This document shows, one piece after another, positions 35,561-44,797 of a stretch of 64,000 nucleotides of DNA. The notes beneath the pieces were generated by a model. That model was not told the DNA's origin. It saw only the letters and a list, made by a program, of their open reading frames with translations, and did not search any database. This DNA is from Pontiella desulfatans (GTDB taxonomy: Bacteria > Verrucomicrobiota > Kiritimatiellia > Kiritimatiellales > Pontiellaceae): positions 1,098,330 to 1,162,329 of the forward strand of contig NZ_CAAHFG010000004.1 in the NCBI RefSeq assembly GCF_900890425.1. Reading direction: 5' to 3'. The translations under genes were made by a program, and so were the position numbers. Each line of letters begins with the position of its first letter. Positions within the stretch are counted from its first letter, which is position 1.

Positions 35561-36364
35561 ATGAAGGATAAGACAGTCGCATTATTGTTGATGGCCTTGG
35601 CCGTATCGCAAACCTATTCCGAACTGTTGGTTGGAACGCCGACGAATGCGCCCTATGCCGACCGCGTGGCGGTGGGCGAGTGGGGATTCGGGGCGGGCTC
35701 CCCGATCCTGCAGGCACGGCCGATCACTACCGGGGCGGAAGCCTATAATCTGACCTCCATCTTTTTTGGTGACCACCTTTACGTTGAGCCGGGGGTGGGG
35801 GCCGCGTCGGGCGGCATCAGTGTTTCGGTCTACGGCAACAACGGTTCCGTGCCCGGCGTCCCGGTGGCCGGAGGAATGAATCTGTTCAACGCAACCACGC
35901 TGACGGTTCAGGAGATGATGACCGCCACCCGAACGGTCACGCTTGCCGCGAACAGCACCTACTGGTTCGTCGCGTCGGTCGACCAGTCCGGCGGGGCAAC
36001 GCGATACTGGTGGAATCTCACCGATTCCTCCGCGATCGATTCGGGCGTGACGGGCTATGGCATGCCGCTTACCAGCGCGAACAATGCCGCGGGTTGGCAG
36101 GACTATCCCGGCACCGGCCTGCAAATGCAGGTCTACGGAACCGCCGTTCCCGAACCCGCCACGCTGTCGTTTTTCGGCGTCGGCGGAATCGGGGCATGGC
36201 TTCTGCGCAGAAGGAACCAAAAACGCTTCCGCCTAAAAACCGGCCCCGAATTCGAGGAGCTCGACTATAGCCGTTCCTTCATGGACGAGGAACGCACCAC
36301 CACCACCCTCGAACACATCGAGCGCAACCGCCGAAAAGGCGTCCGCACCGTGCTTTGCAGCTAG
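35561..36364 (+). CDS. PEP-CTERM protein with an unusual C-terminal extension
   Basis: 267 aa from ATG 35561, chosen because GGGAGAAG precedes it and a signal peptide follows (DKTVALLLMALAVSQTYS). The body is beta-rich with NLTSIFFGDHLYVEPGVG and TRTVTLAANSTYWFVASV. The sorting signal is AVPEPATLSFFGVGGIGAWL followed by LRRRN. Normally such proteins end there, but this one continues for about 47 charged residues (EFEELDYSRSFMDEERTTTT ... GVRTVLCS). The signal is read by exosortase, which is not encoded in this window. Function unknown; probably surface or matrix associated. Confidence 0.75.
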   Translation: MKDKTVALLLMALAVSQTYSELLVGTPTNAPYADRVAVGEWGFGAGSPILQARPITTGAEAYNLTSIFFGDHLYVEPGVGAASGGISVSVYGNNGSVPGVPVAGGMNLFNATTLTVQEMMTATRTVTLAANSTYWFVASVDQSGGATRYWWNLTDSSAIDSGVTGYGMPLTSANNAAGWQDYPGTGLQMQVYGTAVPEPATLSFFGVGGIGAWLLRRRNQKRFRLKTGPEFEELDYSRSFMDEERTTTTLEHIERNRRKGVRTVLCS

Positions 36365-36647
36365 GAACCATAGCCTCAGTCCAACACGGAAAAACACCGA
36401 TAGGATGGCCATCCCCGATGTAAGGGTGGTAGTTAGCCTGTGTTTATAATGCTGGTTGCGTAGATGTTATCTAAATTACCCATTGTGAATAAACATATTT
36501 GACCAACCCCGTTTTAAGCGTAATTTCGCAATTGGCGATTTTCTCATATTTTACACCATCCGCAGTTAAACGCGATTGGGCGACGGAATTAGAAATATCG
36601 TCGAAATTTGATTCATTAGTTCTAACGTTAATTGGAGGTAATTGGTC

Positions 36648-37379
36648 ATGAAAAAACGCACCCTGCGCATATGCAGTGCAATTGCATTGCTCGTCCTATT
36701 CACCATGCACACTAACGCAGCATATATCATCGAGGCCAGCGACACCGTTGGCAGGCTCGGGGAGGGCAATTTCTCCTACACAGGGACGGGCGGGACAAGC
36801 GCGTCGTACTCTGATGCCAGTGCCGGGACGCTCCCTGCGACGACTGATCCGACACCCACCTTTTTCTCTCTTCGGCATGCGTTCGGTGGCAACGGTACGG
36901 CCGATGAATACACCTTTACCTATTCGCCTCTTACAGACGGCGACAATAAGGTGTTTGCCTCGAACACGGTCTACAACCTCCCGCAGAACCTGCGGTCAAC
37001 GGGGCTGAGTGGTGGCAATGCCGGTACCTATAATGTTTACCGCATCCATCCCCAAACAGGTAACGTGAGTGGCGGTCTCACCACGTATCAGATGTTGGTT
37101 AACGGCAGCCTCGAAGGCTCCGAAGCGATCAACCAGAATGCGGACAATCTCGTCGCCGGTGAAAACATCGGCCGCTGGGAACTGCTCGGTAGCGTCGACC
37201 TGCTTAACGCTACCGACACCGTCACCGTCACCATGACACCCGAAAGCTCAAGCTACACCTCCATGCGCGCTTCGGGCATCATGTTCGAATATGTTTCTCC
37301 AATTCCCGAGCCCTCGGTTGTGGCATTGTTGGGAATCGGTTCCCTTTTGATCTGGGTACGCCGTCGCCTAATGATCTAG
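36648..37379 (+). CDS. PEP-CTERM protein with golvesin/Xly-like domain
   Basis: 243 aa from ATG 36648 (GGAGG 10 bases upstream). Signal peptide, then a domain at about 25-215 with AGTYNVYRIHPQTGNVSGG, TTYQMLVNG, INQNADN, GRWELLGSVDL and TDTVTVTM, the pattern of golvesin C-terminal/Xly carbohydrate-binding-like domains. It ends with the PEP-CTERM tail IPEPSVVALLGIGSLLIWV + RRRL. The next gene has a nearly duplicate N-terminal domain, so the two arose by tandem duplication. Role inferred: binding a surface polysaccharide. Confidence 0.8.
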   Translation: MKKRTLRICSAIALLVLFTMHTNAAYIIEASDTVGRLGEGNFSYTGTGGTSASYSDASAGTLPATTDPTPTFFSLRHAFGGNGTADEYTFTYSPLTDGDNKVFASNTVYNLPQNLRSTGLSGGNAGTYNVYRIHPQTGNVSGGLTTYQMLVNGSLEGSEAINQNADNLVAGENIGRWELLGSVDLLNATDTVTVTMTPESSSYTSMRASGIMFEYVSPIPEPSVVALLGIGSLLIWVRRRLMI

Positions 37380-37478
37380 ATAATCCGACGACTGATCATA
37401 GTTCTGCCCGGAAGACTTTTTTATGGCGGCACCTCTGCAATGCGCGGTGTCGCCTTTTAGATTCATGGGAGGTCATAC

Positions 37479-40127
37479 ATGAAAAAATTCGTTCCCCGTA
37501 TCGGTGGTGCAATTGCACTGATCATCCTGCTCACAATCCACACGACCCCCGCAGCATTTATCATCGAAGCCAGTGATGCTTCCGGCAGGCTTGGAGAGGG
37601 AAATTTTACCTACACCGGTGCGGGCGGGACGGCCGCGTCGTACGGAACCTCCAGCCCGGGGGGGCTCCCTGCCGTGTCGAACGACGTGCCTGCCACCTTC
37701 TTTAGCCTCAGGAACGCTTTTGGCGGCAACGGCACGGCCGACGAATACACCTTCACCTACACACCGCTCTCCGACGGCGACAATACTGTGTTTGCCTCGA
37801 ATACGCTCTTCAACCTGCCGCAGAGCCTGCGGTCTTCGGGGATCAGTGGCGGCGACGCCGGCACCTACAACATTTACCGCATCCACCCCCAAACCACGAA
37901 CGTTAGCGGCAGCAACACCACCTACCAAGTCCGTGTCAATGGCGCCCTCGAGCTCACCCAGGTCATCGACCAAAATGCGTCCGACCTCTCAACCGGTGAA
38001 AACATTGGTCGGTGGGAACTGATCGGCAGCGTCGACCTTTCCAACAATACCGACACGGTCACCGTCATCATGACACCGGAGATCTCGTCCTACGTCTCCA
38101 TGCGCGCTTCGGGAATCATGTTCGAATACGCGGCCCAGCCCCCCGACTTAACCGACACAGACGAAGATGGCATCATCGACGCTTTCGACAACGCACCGCT
38201 CCATCCCAACGCGCCGCGCATCGACATCAATACCGACGGGGGGATCAACTACCCTGACCAGCTCGATAACGATCACGACGGCATCGGCGATCCCGCCGAT
38301 GACGACGACGACAACGACGGGGTGCCCGATGCATCCGACAATGCGCCTTTTGTGGCCAACGCGGATCAGGCCGATACGGATGGTGATGGAATCGCGGATG
38401 TCGCCGATCCGTTCAACGATACCGACACCGATAGTGATGGCGTATCGGACGGCCCGCTCGATCCGGATCTCTATGCCCGGGCCCAGGCCGCAAAGATGCG
38501 CTGGGCGCGTAGCAACACCCACTTCATCATCCGCATCGATGCGCTATCGCGGGCGTTTCAGAACGAGTTTACCCAGCTCATGACCGATGCGGCGATCCTC
38601 TCCCCCGGGGCGTGGGTAACGAACAAATACGACAGCTATAACGGGATCGGCGATGCCCCGGCGGATCCCGGATATCAGGTGCCGGCCGACTTGTCCGGAG
38701 GCATGGATTGCCCGATTACCTTGGCCGTGGTTCCCCGGCTGATCTGGAATGCATATGGCGACCCCGACCCGGTCAACTGGATCAACAACCGGATAGGCAA
38801 TCCCAACCTGGAGATTTCCCAGCATGGAACCTATCACGCCAACAACACCCCGCTCGGCGATTGGAAGGATATGCCCGACCGGAACATCTACAGTAGCGAG
38901 ACCGCCGGACTCTCCCTCGAAGAATGCTTCCAACTCCTGCGCGTCGGCAAACGGACACTGTTTGGAGACTATGCCTCCGATGCTTGGATTCTTGATTCCG
39001 GGGTTGATCCGGCCTCGGCGCCCAAGATTGCCTGGAGCAACGCCGCCAACCCGTTGATCAGCTATGCACCGCCCTACAATACCGCCGACACCGTCTCCCG
39101 CGAAGCCATCGCCCAGCTAGGATTCCGTGCATTCTCGGCCTCGACCGCCGAAGAGTCGGGTTTCCTTTCTCCGTTTTTCAGCCCCGAGGGATCGCACCAT
39201 GAGGCCTTCGACCAATTCGGCATGTACCATGCCAGCGCCGACCGGCAGGTGGATCCGGATGCCCCCGAGGGAATGACCTACCTCGAGTTCCTCCAGTCCA
39301 TCACCCAAACCAACGGACTCAATACCTGGCTGATCGAGGAGGTTGAATGGTGCACCCGCTACTGCAACGATCTCGATCGCCTCGTGGCATGCACCAATGC
39401 ACCCGGCGGCATCAACCGCGAGAACAACATGGTCGATCCCGATCGTTGGGCAAATTGGCTGATCCTGCTCGAACACGCCAAGGCCACCGGGGAAGTGATG
39501 ACCATGGGCGACTATGCATTGGCCATGCAGCTCGACAACGCTCCCACCGTTTCCAATCCGGACCAGCTGGACAGCGATCAGGATGGAATCGGGGATGTGA
39601 TCGACGGCGCAATGCTCGTTGCGGCGGAAGTGCAGATTGAATCGCCCGGCGAAGCCATGCTATCGGCCACCCTGCTTAACGGGGCCGGGGCTCCCATCCC
39701 AGGGCAAACCGTGTTGTTCTTCATCGATGCCAACAACGATGGAACCGAGGAGCAATACTCCGCCACCACCGGAACAAACGGGGTGGCCGTTGCGGTCGTA
39801 ACGGTTTCCGGCGGGCCGGGCTCCATGTACCTCTACCGGTTGGGTTGGGATGGCGGACTCGTTGCGGCGGATGACAGCAACATCGTCCGGGTCGGGGATC
39901 CCGTTCCGCTGAACATCGTCAGCCTCGGCTTCACGCCCGAAGGGCATACCGGAGTGGCGGTGGAAGGGCTCGATATTCGTTTCTCCTATCGGCTCATGCG
40001 CTGGTCTGATCTGCTGGAGGCACCCGATGTTGTGGTCAGCAACTTTGCCCCGGATGAAACAACCGATACCATGACGGATACCAACGCTCCTGAGTTCCAG
40101 GCATTCTACCGGGTTGATGAGGAATGA
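37479..40127 (+). CDS. golvesin-like domain + calcium-binding TSP3 repeats + deacetylase-like domain
   Basis: 882 aa. Signal peptide; golvesin/Xly-like domain about 28-225, closely similar to the preceding gene (AGTYNIYRIHPQTTNVSGS, GRWELIGSVDLSNNTDTVTV). Thrombospondin type 3-like Asp-rich repeats follow at about 228-330 (DTDEDGIIDAFDNAP, DNDHDGIGDPADDDDDNDG). A region at about 340-690 with NodB-type features comes next: FIIRIDAL, LEISQHGTYHANNTPLGDW and YAPPYNT. Another TSP3 segment follows, then an Ig-like C-terminal domain (GQTVLFFIDANNDG). It probably acts on an N-acetylated or similar polysaccharide; key metal ligands should be checked. Gap to the convergent deacetylase gene is 8 bases. 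Confidence 0.72.
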   Translation: MKKFVPRIGGAIALIILLTIHTTPAAFIIEASDASGRLGEGNFTYTGAGGTAASYGTSSPGGLPAVSNDVPATFFSLRNAFGGNGTADEYTFTYTPLSDGDNTVFASNTLFNLPQSLRSSGISGGDAGTYNIYRIHPQTTNVSGSNTTYQVRVNGALELTQVIDQNASDLSTGENIGRWELIGSVDLSNNTDTVTVIMTPEISSYVSMRASGIMFEYAAQPPDLTDTDEDGIIDAFDNAPLHPNAPRIDINTDGGINYPDQLDNDHDGIGDPADDDDDNDGVPDASDNAPFVANADQADTDGDGIADVADPFNDTDTDSDGVSDGPLDPDLYARAQAAKMRWARSNTHFIIRIDALSRAFQNEFTQLMTDAAILSPGAWVTNKYDSYNGIGDAPADPGYQVPADLSGGMDCPITLAVVPRLIWNAYGDPDPVNWINNRIGNPNLEISQHGTYHANNTPLGDWKDMPDRNIYSSETAGLSLEECFQLLRVGKRTLFGDYASDAWILDSGVDPASAPKIAWSNAANPLISYAPPYNTADTVSREAIAQLGFRAFSASTAEESGFLSPFFSPEGSHHEAFDQFGMYHASADRQVDPDAPEGMTYLEFLQSITQTNGLNTWLIEEVEWCTRYCNDLDRLVACTNAPGGINRENNMVDPDRWANWLILLEHAKATGEVMTMGDYALAMQLDNAPTVSNPDQLDSDQDGIGDVIDGAMLVAAEVQIESPGEAMLSATLLNGAGAPIPGQTVLFFIDANNDGTEEQYSATTGTNGVAVAVVTVSGGPGSMYLYRLGWDGGLVAADDSNIVRVGDPVPLNIVSLGFTPEGHTGVAVEGLDIRFSYRLMRWSDLLEAPDVVVSNFAPDETTDTMTDTNAPEFQAFYRVDEE

Positions 40128-40135
40128 CGCCGGGT

Positions 40136-41611
40136 TCAGTCTTCGAGCTCCAGCAACTCGGTGACCGTCACGAAAGAGAATCCCTGGACAAGAAGCCCGT
40201 CCAGGATCTCCGGCATCACCGCGATGGTGCGCGCGTGGATGTCGTGGGTCAGGATGATTTCGCCATGATCCGACTCCGTGAGAATGGTGTCCACCACCTG
40301 TTCATCGGAAACGGCCATGTCCCAATCGCGCGGGTCGACGTCCCATAGGACGGTCGGGTAGCCAAACTCGGTGAGCACCAGGTTGCGGATGTTGTTGTCC
40401 ACCGCGCCGTAGGGCGGGCGCATGGTGACCGGCGAAAGGGTGGCCGCCGCCACGACGGCATCACGGCAACCGAGCATTTCGGCAACGACTCCTTCGTCGG
40501 TTAGGTCGGTCAGCCGGTCGTGGGTCATGGAGTGGTTGCCGATCTCATGGCCCTCGTTGATCATTCGGCGGACAATTTCTGGAAACTGCTGGGCGTTGCT
40601 GCCGACAAGGTAGAAGGTGGCCCGGAGATTTCGTTCCGCAAGAATGTCCAGCAGGGCGGGCGTGTGGTCTGGATGAGGGCCGTCGTCGAAGGTCATGGCA
40701 ACAAAGGGCGCCGTGGCCGGCATCTTGGGAATCAGCTGCACTTTGAGGAACTGATGGTTGTTTCCCTCCATCGGAGCCATCAGCCGGAAGGTGACGAGTT
40801 CGGTTTCGGCATCGGCGTCGGTGATCGAAACCAGCTTGAGATCGGTGTTGCTCCAGTCCAGCAGGTTGGTGCTCTGCAGCACGGCAAAATGATTCGTTGA
40901 TGCGGCGGCCCGGTTGCGGGCGAAGGCCAGGCCGAAGGTGCGCGCGGTGCCCTGGCCGAAAATCAATGGCCCGGGTGGCCCTGTGTCGCCTCCGCCCGAA
41001 CCGTCGTCCATCCGTTCAAACAGGATGCCGGCGGCGCGCATTGAGACATAGGTGTTGGAGTCCGGCGTCTGCGTAACCGTGATCAGTCCGTTCGTGTAGT
41101 CGATTTCGCCCACCTTGACCCAGGCATCGCCAATGCTGTTTTGATCTACGGAGAACAAGCTGCTGTCGCCGGCCGTTACGACCCGGTAGGTGGTGGGGCC
41201 GCCATTGACGTTGCCCGATGTTGGCCAGGTGGCATAGACCGCATAGCGGCCCGGTATGCCGCCAGAAGCTCCGCTGGCATAGTTGCCGTCACCGAGCGGG
41301 GTGCCCGGATCAAAATATAGATTGTCAGGGTTTGATTGCGGCGCATAGCTGAACACATAGGTGTCCGGTTCCGAAACTCCGTTTCCTCCGAAGATGCTGT
41401 CGCCCCCGGTGAGTCCGATTGCGCTGGCGGCCCCGCTTTGCCCCGCCGCCGTCGTATCGCCGCCGAATGCGAAGCCCGGGCTCGGCTGGAGGATGCCGTC
41501 GTCCAGGCCATCGGTGTCCACCTCGATCAGATAGGCGGCCTGCAGGCTGGAGATCCCCATGCCCACCGCTACACATAAGGCTACTGTCAGATGCTTTTTC
41601 GTTACAGGCAT
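40136..41611 (-). CDS. polysaccharide deacetylase (NodB/CE4) with N-terminal golvesin-like domain
   Basis: 491 aa. Signal peptide 1-25; golvesin/Xly-like domain about 26-200 (PGRYAVYATWPTSGNVNGG, TYRVV, GDAWVKVGEIDYTNGLITV, YVSMRAAGILFE). A beta linker follows, then a complete NodB domain from about residue 300. Its motifs are MTFDDGPHPDHTPALLD (metal-binding Asp pair), EIGNHSMTHDRL (H-x3-H), MRPPYGAVDNN and ILTHDIH. It removes acetyl groups from an extracellular glycan. It is convergent with the 882-aa gene and shares its N-terminal domain type. Confidence 0.88.
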   Translation of the reverse strand: MPVTKKHLTVALCVAVGMGISSLQAAYLIEVDTDGLDDGILQPSPGFAFGGDTTAAGQSGAASAIGLTGGDSIFGGNGVSEPDTYVFSYAPQSNPDNLYFDPGTPLGDGNYASGASGGIPGRYAVYATWPTSGNVNGGPTTYRVVTAGDSSLFSVDQNSIGDAWVKVGEIDYTNGLITVTQTPDSNTYVSMRAAGILFERMDDGSGGGDTGPPGPLIFGQGTARTFGLAFARNRAAASTNHFAVLQSTNLLDWSNTDLKLVSITDADAETELVTFRLMAPMEGNNHQFLKVQLIPKMPATAPFVAMTFDDGPHPDHTPALLDILAERNLRATFYLVGSNAQQFPEIVRRMINEGHEIGNHSMTHDRLTDLTDEGVVAEMLGCRDAVVAAATLSPVTMRPPYGAVDNNIRNLVLTEFGYPTVLWDVDPRDWDMAVSDEQVVDTILTESDHGEIILTHDIHARTIAVMPEILDGLLVQGFSFVTVTELLELED

Positions 41612-41850
41612 TTTGAGGGTACGTCACTTTTTAGTCAGATGGATAACTCACCACAAGCCGCGACTTCGAAGTTTGAAGTTTAATGGCGAGAGGCCGTTTA
41701 GTCAATGGGGTGGGGCAAGTCAGGTGCCCTGCGTGGTAAAAAACCATCCCGCACCGCCATCATTCTGCTCCAAAGCGCCTTCGCAGCAGAGGATATGACA
41801 GAATGATTTCCTTTATGCCGTAGCCATGAATTATTTTGTCCTAAGAGCCT

Positions 41851-41995
41851 CTTGCAAAACCCTTCGAGTTTGCGAGGCGGTTTTTTGTTAAAAGTAATTG
41901 GTTATTGGGCTAAACCGATGGTTGCGTATGACGTGTCCTGATAACCAATAACCAGTACCTGATAACTGGAACGGAAAAACCAGAGGTTTTGCAAG
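41851..41995. repeat. MITE-like element with nested inverted repeats
   Basis: Outer arms CTTGCAAAACC (41851-41861) and GGTTTTGCAAG (41985-41995). Inner arms TGGTTATTGG (41899-41908) and CCAATAACCA (41945-41954). No transposase is encoded. Confidence 0.6.
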
Positions 41996-42118
41996 TTACA
42001 CCTAATTAATCTGTTAAACAAATGGCATGAGAAGAGGTTAAGGGTGATGTCGATCATGAACGCTTTTTCCAAAGAATGGGTTTTAATCCGGGGCGTCACA
42101 ATCTTGCTTCCTTTTACT

Positions 42119-42311
42119 GTGACATACCATCTTCAGTTTGCTTGTGGGATAAACTTGCTTTTGGGGTCGTAGAAGCGACGCCCTCGTCGCTTGCAGTGCA
42201 GTGGCAAACGGTGAGGGCACCGCTTCTACGATTAGGACGATTCCAAAATGAAGATGGTGTCACGCATCTTGCAACGGCCGTCGAAAGATGCGTGACGCCT
42301 TGTGTGGCGTC
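42119..42311. repeat. cluster of nested and adjacent inverted repeats
   Basis: The outer pair GTGACATACCATCTTCA (42119-42135) with TGAAGATGGTGTCAC (42249-42263) encloses TCGTAGAAGCG (42167-42177) with CGCTTCTACGA (42221-42231). Next come GTCACGCATCTT (42259-42270) with AAGATGCGTGAC (42285-42296), and GACGCC (42294-42299) with GGCGTC (42306-42311). The second and third structures share bases with the first, so they compete for pairing. Confidence 0.7.
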
Positions 42312-42426
42312 ATCACTCCAGGAGTCCCGTTGACCAAAAGGACAGTTGGATTCTGTCCATAAAACCATTTACATTACGCCATGTTACTGTTAACAAAAAG
42401 CGCCTTCCAATGAATGGAGCAGGGCG

Positions 42427-43911
42427 ATGGAGATGGATATGAGACGGGTTTTTGGAGTGCTGGCCGTGGTTGTGGCGGTTGTGGCGCCTGCGTTTTCGGC
42501 GGAAAAACCAAACTTTCTGGTGATTCTGGCGGACGATCTGGGGTATCAGGATGTGGGCTTTACCGGATCGAAGGAAATTTTTACCCCGCGGCTCGACGCG
42601 CTGGCGGCGAACGGCATGGTTTGCAACAATGGCTATGTCACGCATCCGTATTGCGGACCGTCGCGGGCCGGGCTGATGTCGGGCCGCTACCAGGCGCGCT
42701 TCGGTCTCGAAATCAACATTACCTATTCGCCGTATGACCTGCATAGCGGTTTTCCGCTGACGGAAAAGACGATCGCCGAGCGGATGAAGCCGGCGGGCTA
42801 CCGCACGGGCATCATTGGCAAGTGGCACCTCGGCGCGGCGCAACCGTTCCACCCGAACAGTCGTGGATTCGACCATTTCTATGGGTTCCTTTCGGGCGGG
42901 CACTCCTATTTCCCGGAAAACACCACCACGGCCTATCCGCTGCTGCTGGAGAACGGCAATCCCCACTACAGTGCCAACGAGGGGTGCTACCTGCCGCTGA
43001 TGCGCAACAACCAGGCGGGCGAGTTCAATGAATATCTCACCACCGCGCTCAGCCGCGAAGCCGCCGGTTTCGTGACGCAGGGCGACGAGCCGTTTTTCCT
43101 CTACCTCGCCTACAACGCACCGCACGGGCCGCTTGAGGCTCCGAAAAAGACGATTGATCAATATGCACACATCAAAGACAAGCGCCGCCGGACGTATGCG
43201 GTGATGATCGATGAAATGGATCGGGGCATCGGCATGGTGGTCGATGCGCTCAAGCAATCGGGCAAGCTCGAAAACACCCTCATCTTTTTCCTTTCCGACA
43301 ACGGCGGGGTGACCTCGAAACCTGGCCACGAAAATGAAAACTATTCCAACAACGGCCCGTTCCGCAAAGGGAAGGGCAGCATGCACGAAGGCGGAAGCCA
43401 TGTGCCGTTCCTGGTTCACTGGCCCAAGGGCATCAAGAAGCCGGGAACGTTCGATGGCTTGGTGTCGTCGCTCGACATTGCGGCAACGGCGGTGGCGCTG
43501 GGTGGCGGCGACACGAGTGGCCATGCATTGGAGGGCGTGAACCTCGAACCCTATCTTTCCGGCAAGAAAAAGGGATCGCCGCACGATGCGCTCTTTTGGC
43601 GGATCAAGGACGGCGTGTCCTGGTGCGTGCGCACGCCGACCGGGAAATACCTCCAGGAAAACTGGGGCAGCGACATTGTCGGGCTATACGACATGGCGAA
43701 CGATCCCTACGAGTCGACCAACCTGATGGGCAAGGCGCCGGAAAAGCGCGCCGAGCTGGCCAAGCTTTGGAACGATTGGAATGCCGGAAACTCCGCCAAC
43801 GTTTTGCTGCAGGCCGGCGACTATCAAAAGAAGCGCCTCCAGATGTATGGGGAGCTGCACCGGGAGCTTCAGGAAAAAGCCCGCAAAACCAAACCGGTGG
43901 TGATTCAATGA
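42427..43911 (+). CDS. formylglycine-dependent sulfatase (family S1)
   Basis: 494 aa with a signal peptide (VFGVLAVVVAVVAPAFS). The start may be ATG 42427 or ATG 42439; both have a GGAG. NFLVILADDLGYQDVG contains the metal-binding Asp pair. The modified Cys is at about residue 76 in YCGPSRAGLMSGR (C-x-P-S-R). GIIGKWHLG carries the Lys and His of the active site, and FFLSDNGG the second metal site. It removes sulfate esters from a glycan in the periplasm or outside the cell and needs a formylglycine-generating or anaerobic maturase enzyme, not encoded here. First gene of a five-gene operon; its stop overlaps the GH16 start. Confidence 0.92.
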   Translation: MEMDMRRVFGVLAVVVAVVAPAFSAEKPNFLVILADDLGYQDVGFTGSKEIFTPRLDALAANGMVCNNGYVTHPYCGPSRAGLMSGRYQARFGLEINITYSPYDLHSGFPLTEKTIAERMKPAGYRTGIIGKWHLGAAQPFHPNSRGFDHFYGFLSGGHSYFPENTTTAYPLLLENGNPHYSANEGCYLPLMRNNQAGEFNEYLTTALSREAAGFVTQGDEPFFLYLAYNAPHGPLEAPKKTIDQYAHIKDKRRRTYAVMIDEMDRGIGMVVDALKQSGKLENTLIFFLSDNGGVTSKPGHENENYSNNGPFRKGKGSMHEGGSHVPFLVHWPKGIKKPGTFDGLVSSLDIAATAVALGGGDTSGHALEGVNLEPYLSGKKKGSPHDALFWRIKDGVSWCVRTPTGKYLQENWGSDIVGLYDMANDPYESTNLMGKAPEKRAELAKLWNDWNAGNSANVLLQAGDYQKKRLQMYGELHRELQEKARKTKPVVIQ

Positions 43912-44768
43912 ACACTATGATTTTCACCACGAAATACACTAAATACACGAAAGGGAAACGTCGTTCAGGTTTTCGTGTGGTTCGTGTATTTCGTGGTTTG
44001 TCCATTTGCTTGCTGGGGACGTTGTCGGTATTCGCCGCGCCGCCGGAGGGCAAGGAGTGGGAGCCATTCTGGCCGATGACCGACGAGTTCGAGGGCGAGA
44101 TCCTGAACCATAAGAAATGGTTCGATCACAACCCGACCTGGAGCGGCCGGCCGCCGACGCTGTTCCATCCGGATTGCATCGCGGTCTCCAACGGGATGCT
44201 GCACATTGCCGCGTTCGATTCGGAGGCCTCGGCCAAGCGCAACCCGCCCGCCGGGTTTACCCATGTGTCCGGGTTTGTCCGCAGCAAGCGCCGCGCGCGG
44301 TTTGGCTATTTTGAAATGCGGGCCAAGCTGATGAATTCCTCGCAGGTGAGCTGCTTCTGGCTGACCAATGCGGGGCGCGACGAGTGGTCGGAAATCGATA
44401 TTGTCGAGGTGCCGGCCGGGTTGGAAAAATATTCCAGTATCCTGCAGCCCAACGTGCACTATTTCCGTGGGCCGCACTACAACGGAACGGTGGACGACCA
44501 TATCACCGACCAAGGCTACCATGACCTCGGTTTCAACATGGCCGAGGACTTCCATGTGTATGGCATGGAGTGGTCGCCGACCTTCATCCGCTGGTATGTC
44601 GATGGAAAGCTGATCCGCGAAAAGCACAACGACAACTATTTCCAGCCGCTGGAAATGAACCTGAACGTGGAGGCCAACCAATGGTTCGGCGCATTGCCCG
44701 ACGATGCAACGCTTCCGGCAACGTACCAGATCGACTATGTCCGCGCCTGGCGGCTGAAGGAATATTAA
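43908..44768 (+). CDS. GH16 endo-galactanase (agarase/porphyranase/carrageenase type)
   Basis: 286 aa from ATG 43908, overlapping the sulfatase stop (ATGA). The catalytic motif is EIDIVE (E162, D164, E167), the E-x-D-x-x-E form found in GH16 agarases, porphyranases and kappa-carrageenases. Other family segments are [20 protein letters not shown] and [20 protein letters not shown]. It hydrolyses internal beta-1,4 bonds of sulfated galactans. The first about 35 residues ([13 protein letters not shown], then a hydrophobic stretch) are encoded by an inverted-repeat element and take the place of a normal signal peptide start. The exact substrate cannot be settled from sequence. Confidence 0.87.
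   Translation: MNTMIFTTKYTKYTKGKRRSGFRVVRVFRGLSICLLGTLSVFAAPPEGKEWEPFWPMTDEFEGEILNHKKWFDHNPTWSGRPPTLFHPDCIAVSNGMLHIAAFDSEASAKRNPPAGFTHVSGFVRSKRRARFGYFEMRAKLMNSSQVSCFWLTNAGRDEWSEIDIVEVPAGLEKYSSILQPNVHYFRGPHYNGTVDDHITDQGYHDLGFNMAEDFHVYGMEWSPTFIRWYVDGKLIREKHNDNYFQPLEMNLNVEANQWFGALPDDATLPATYQIDYVRAWRLKEY
43925..43999. repeat. inverted repeat overlapping the 5' end of the GH16 gene
   Basis: Left arm ACCACGAAATACACTAA + ATACACGAAA (to 43952); right arm TTTCGTGTGG + TTCGTGTATTTCGTGGT (43971-43999). The arms match at all but three or four positions over about 28 bases. The element is translated as part of the GH16 N-terminus. Confidence 0.85.
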
Positions 44769-44797
44769 ATGCGGCCATCATTTGTTGGGAGAAGGAT

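Larger units (their letters stand above)
41612..42426. other. 815-base intergenic region packed with inverted repeats
   Basis: It lies between the divergent deacetylase and sulfatase genes. I see no convincing protein gene. It contains two separate inverted-repeat elements (41851-41995 and 42119-42311), listed separately. The operon promoter should lie in the last 100 bases, but no clear consensus is visible. Confidence 0.6.
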
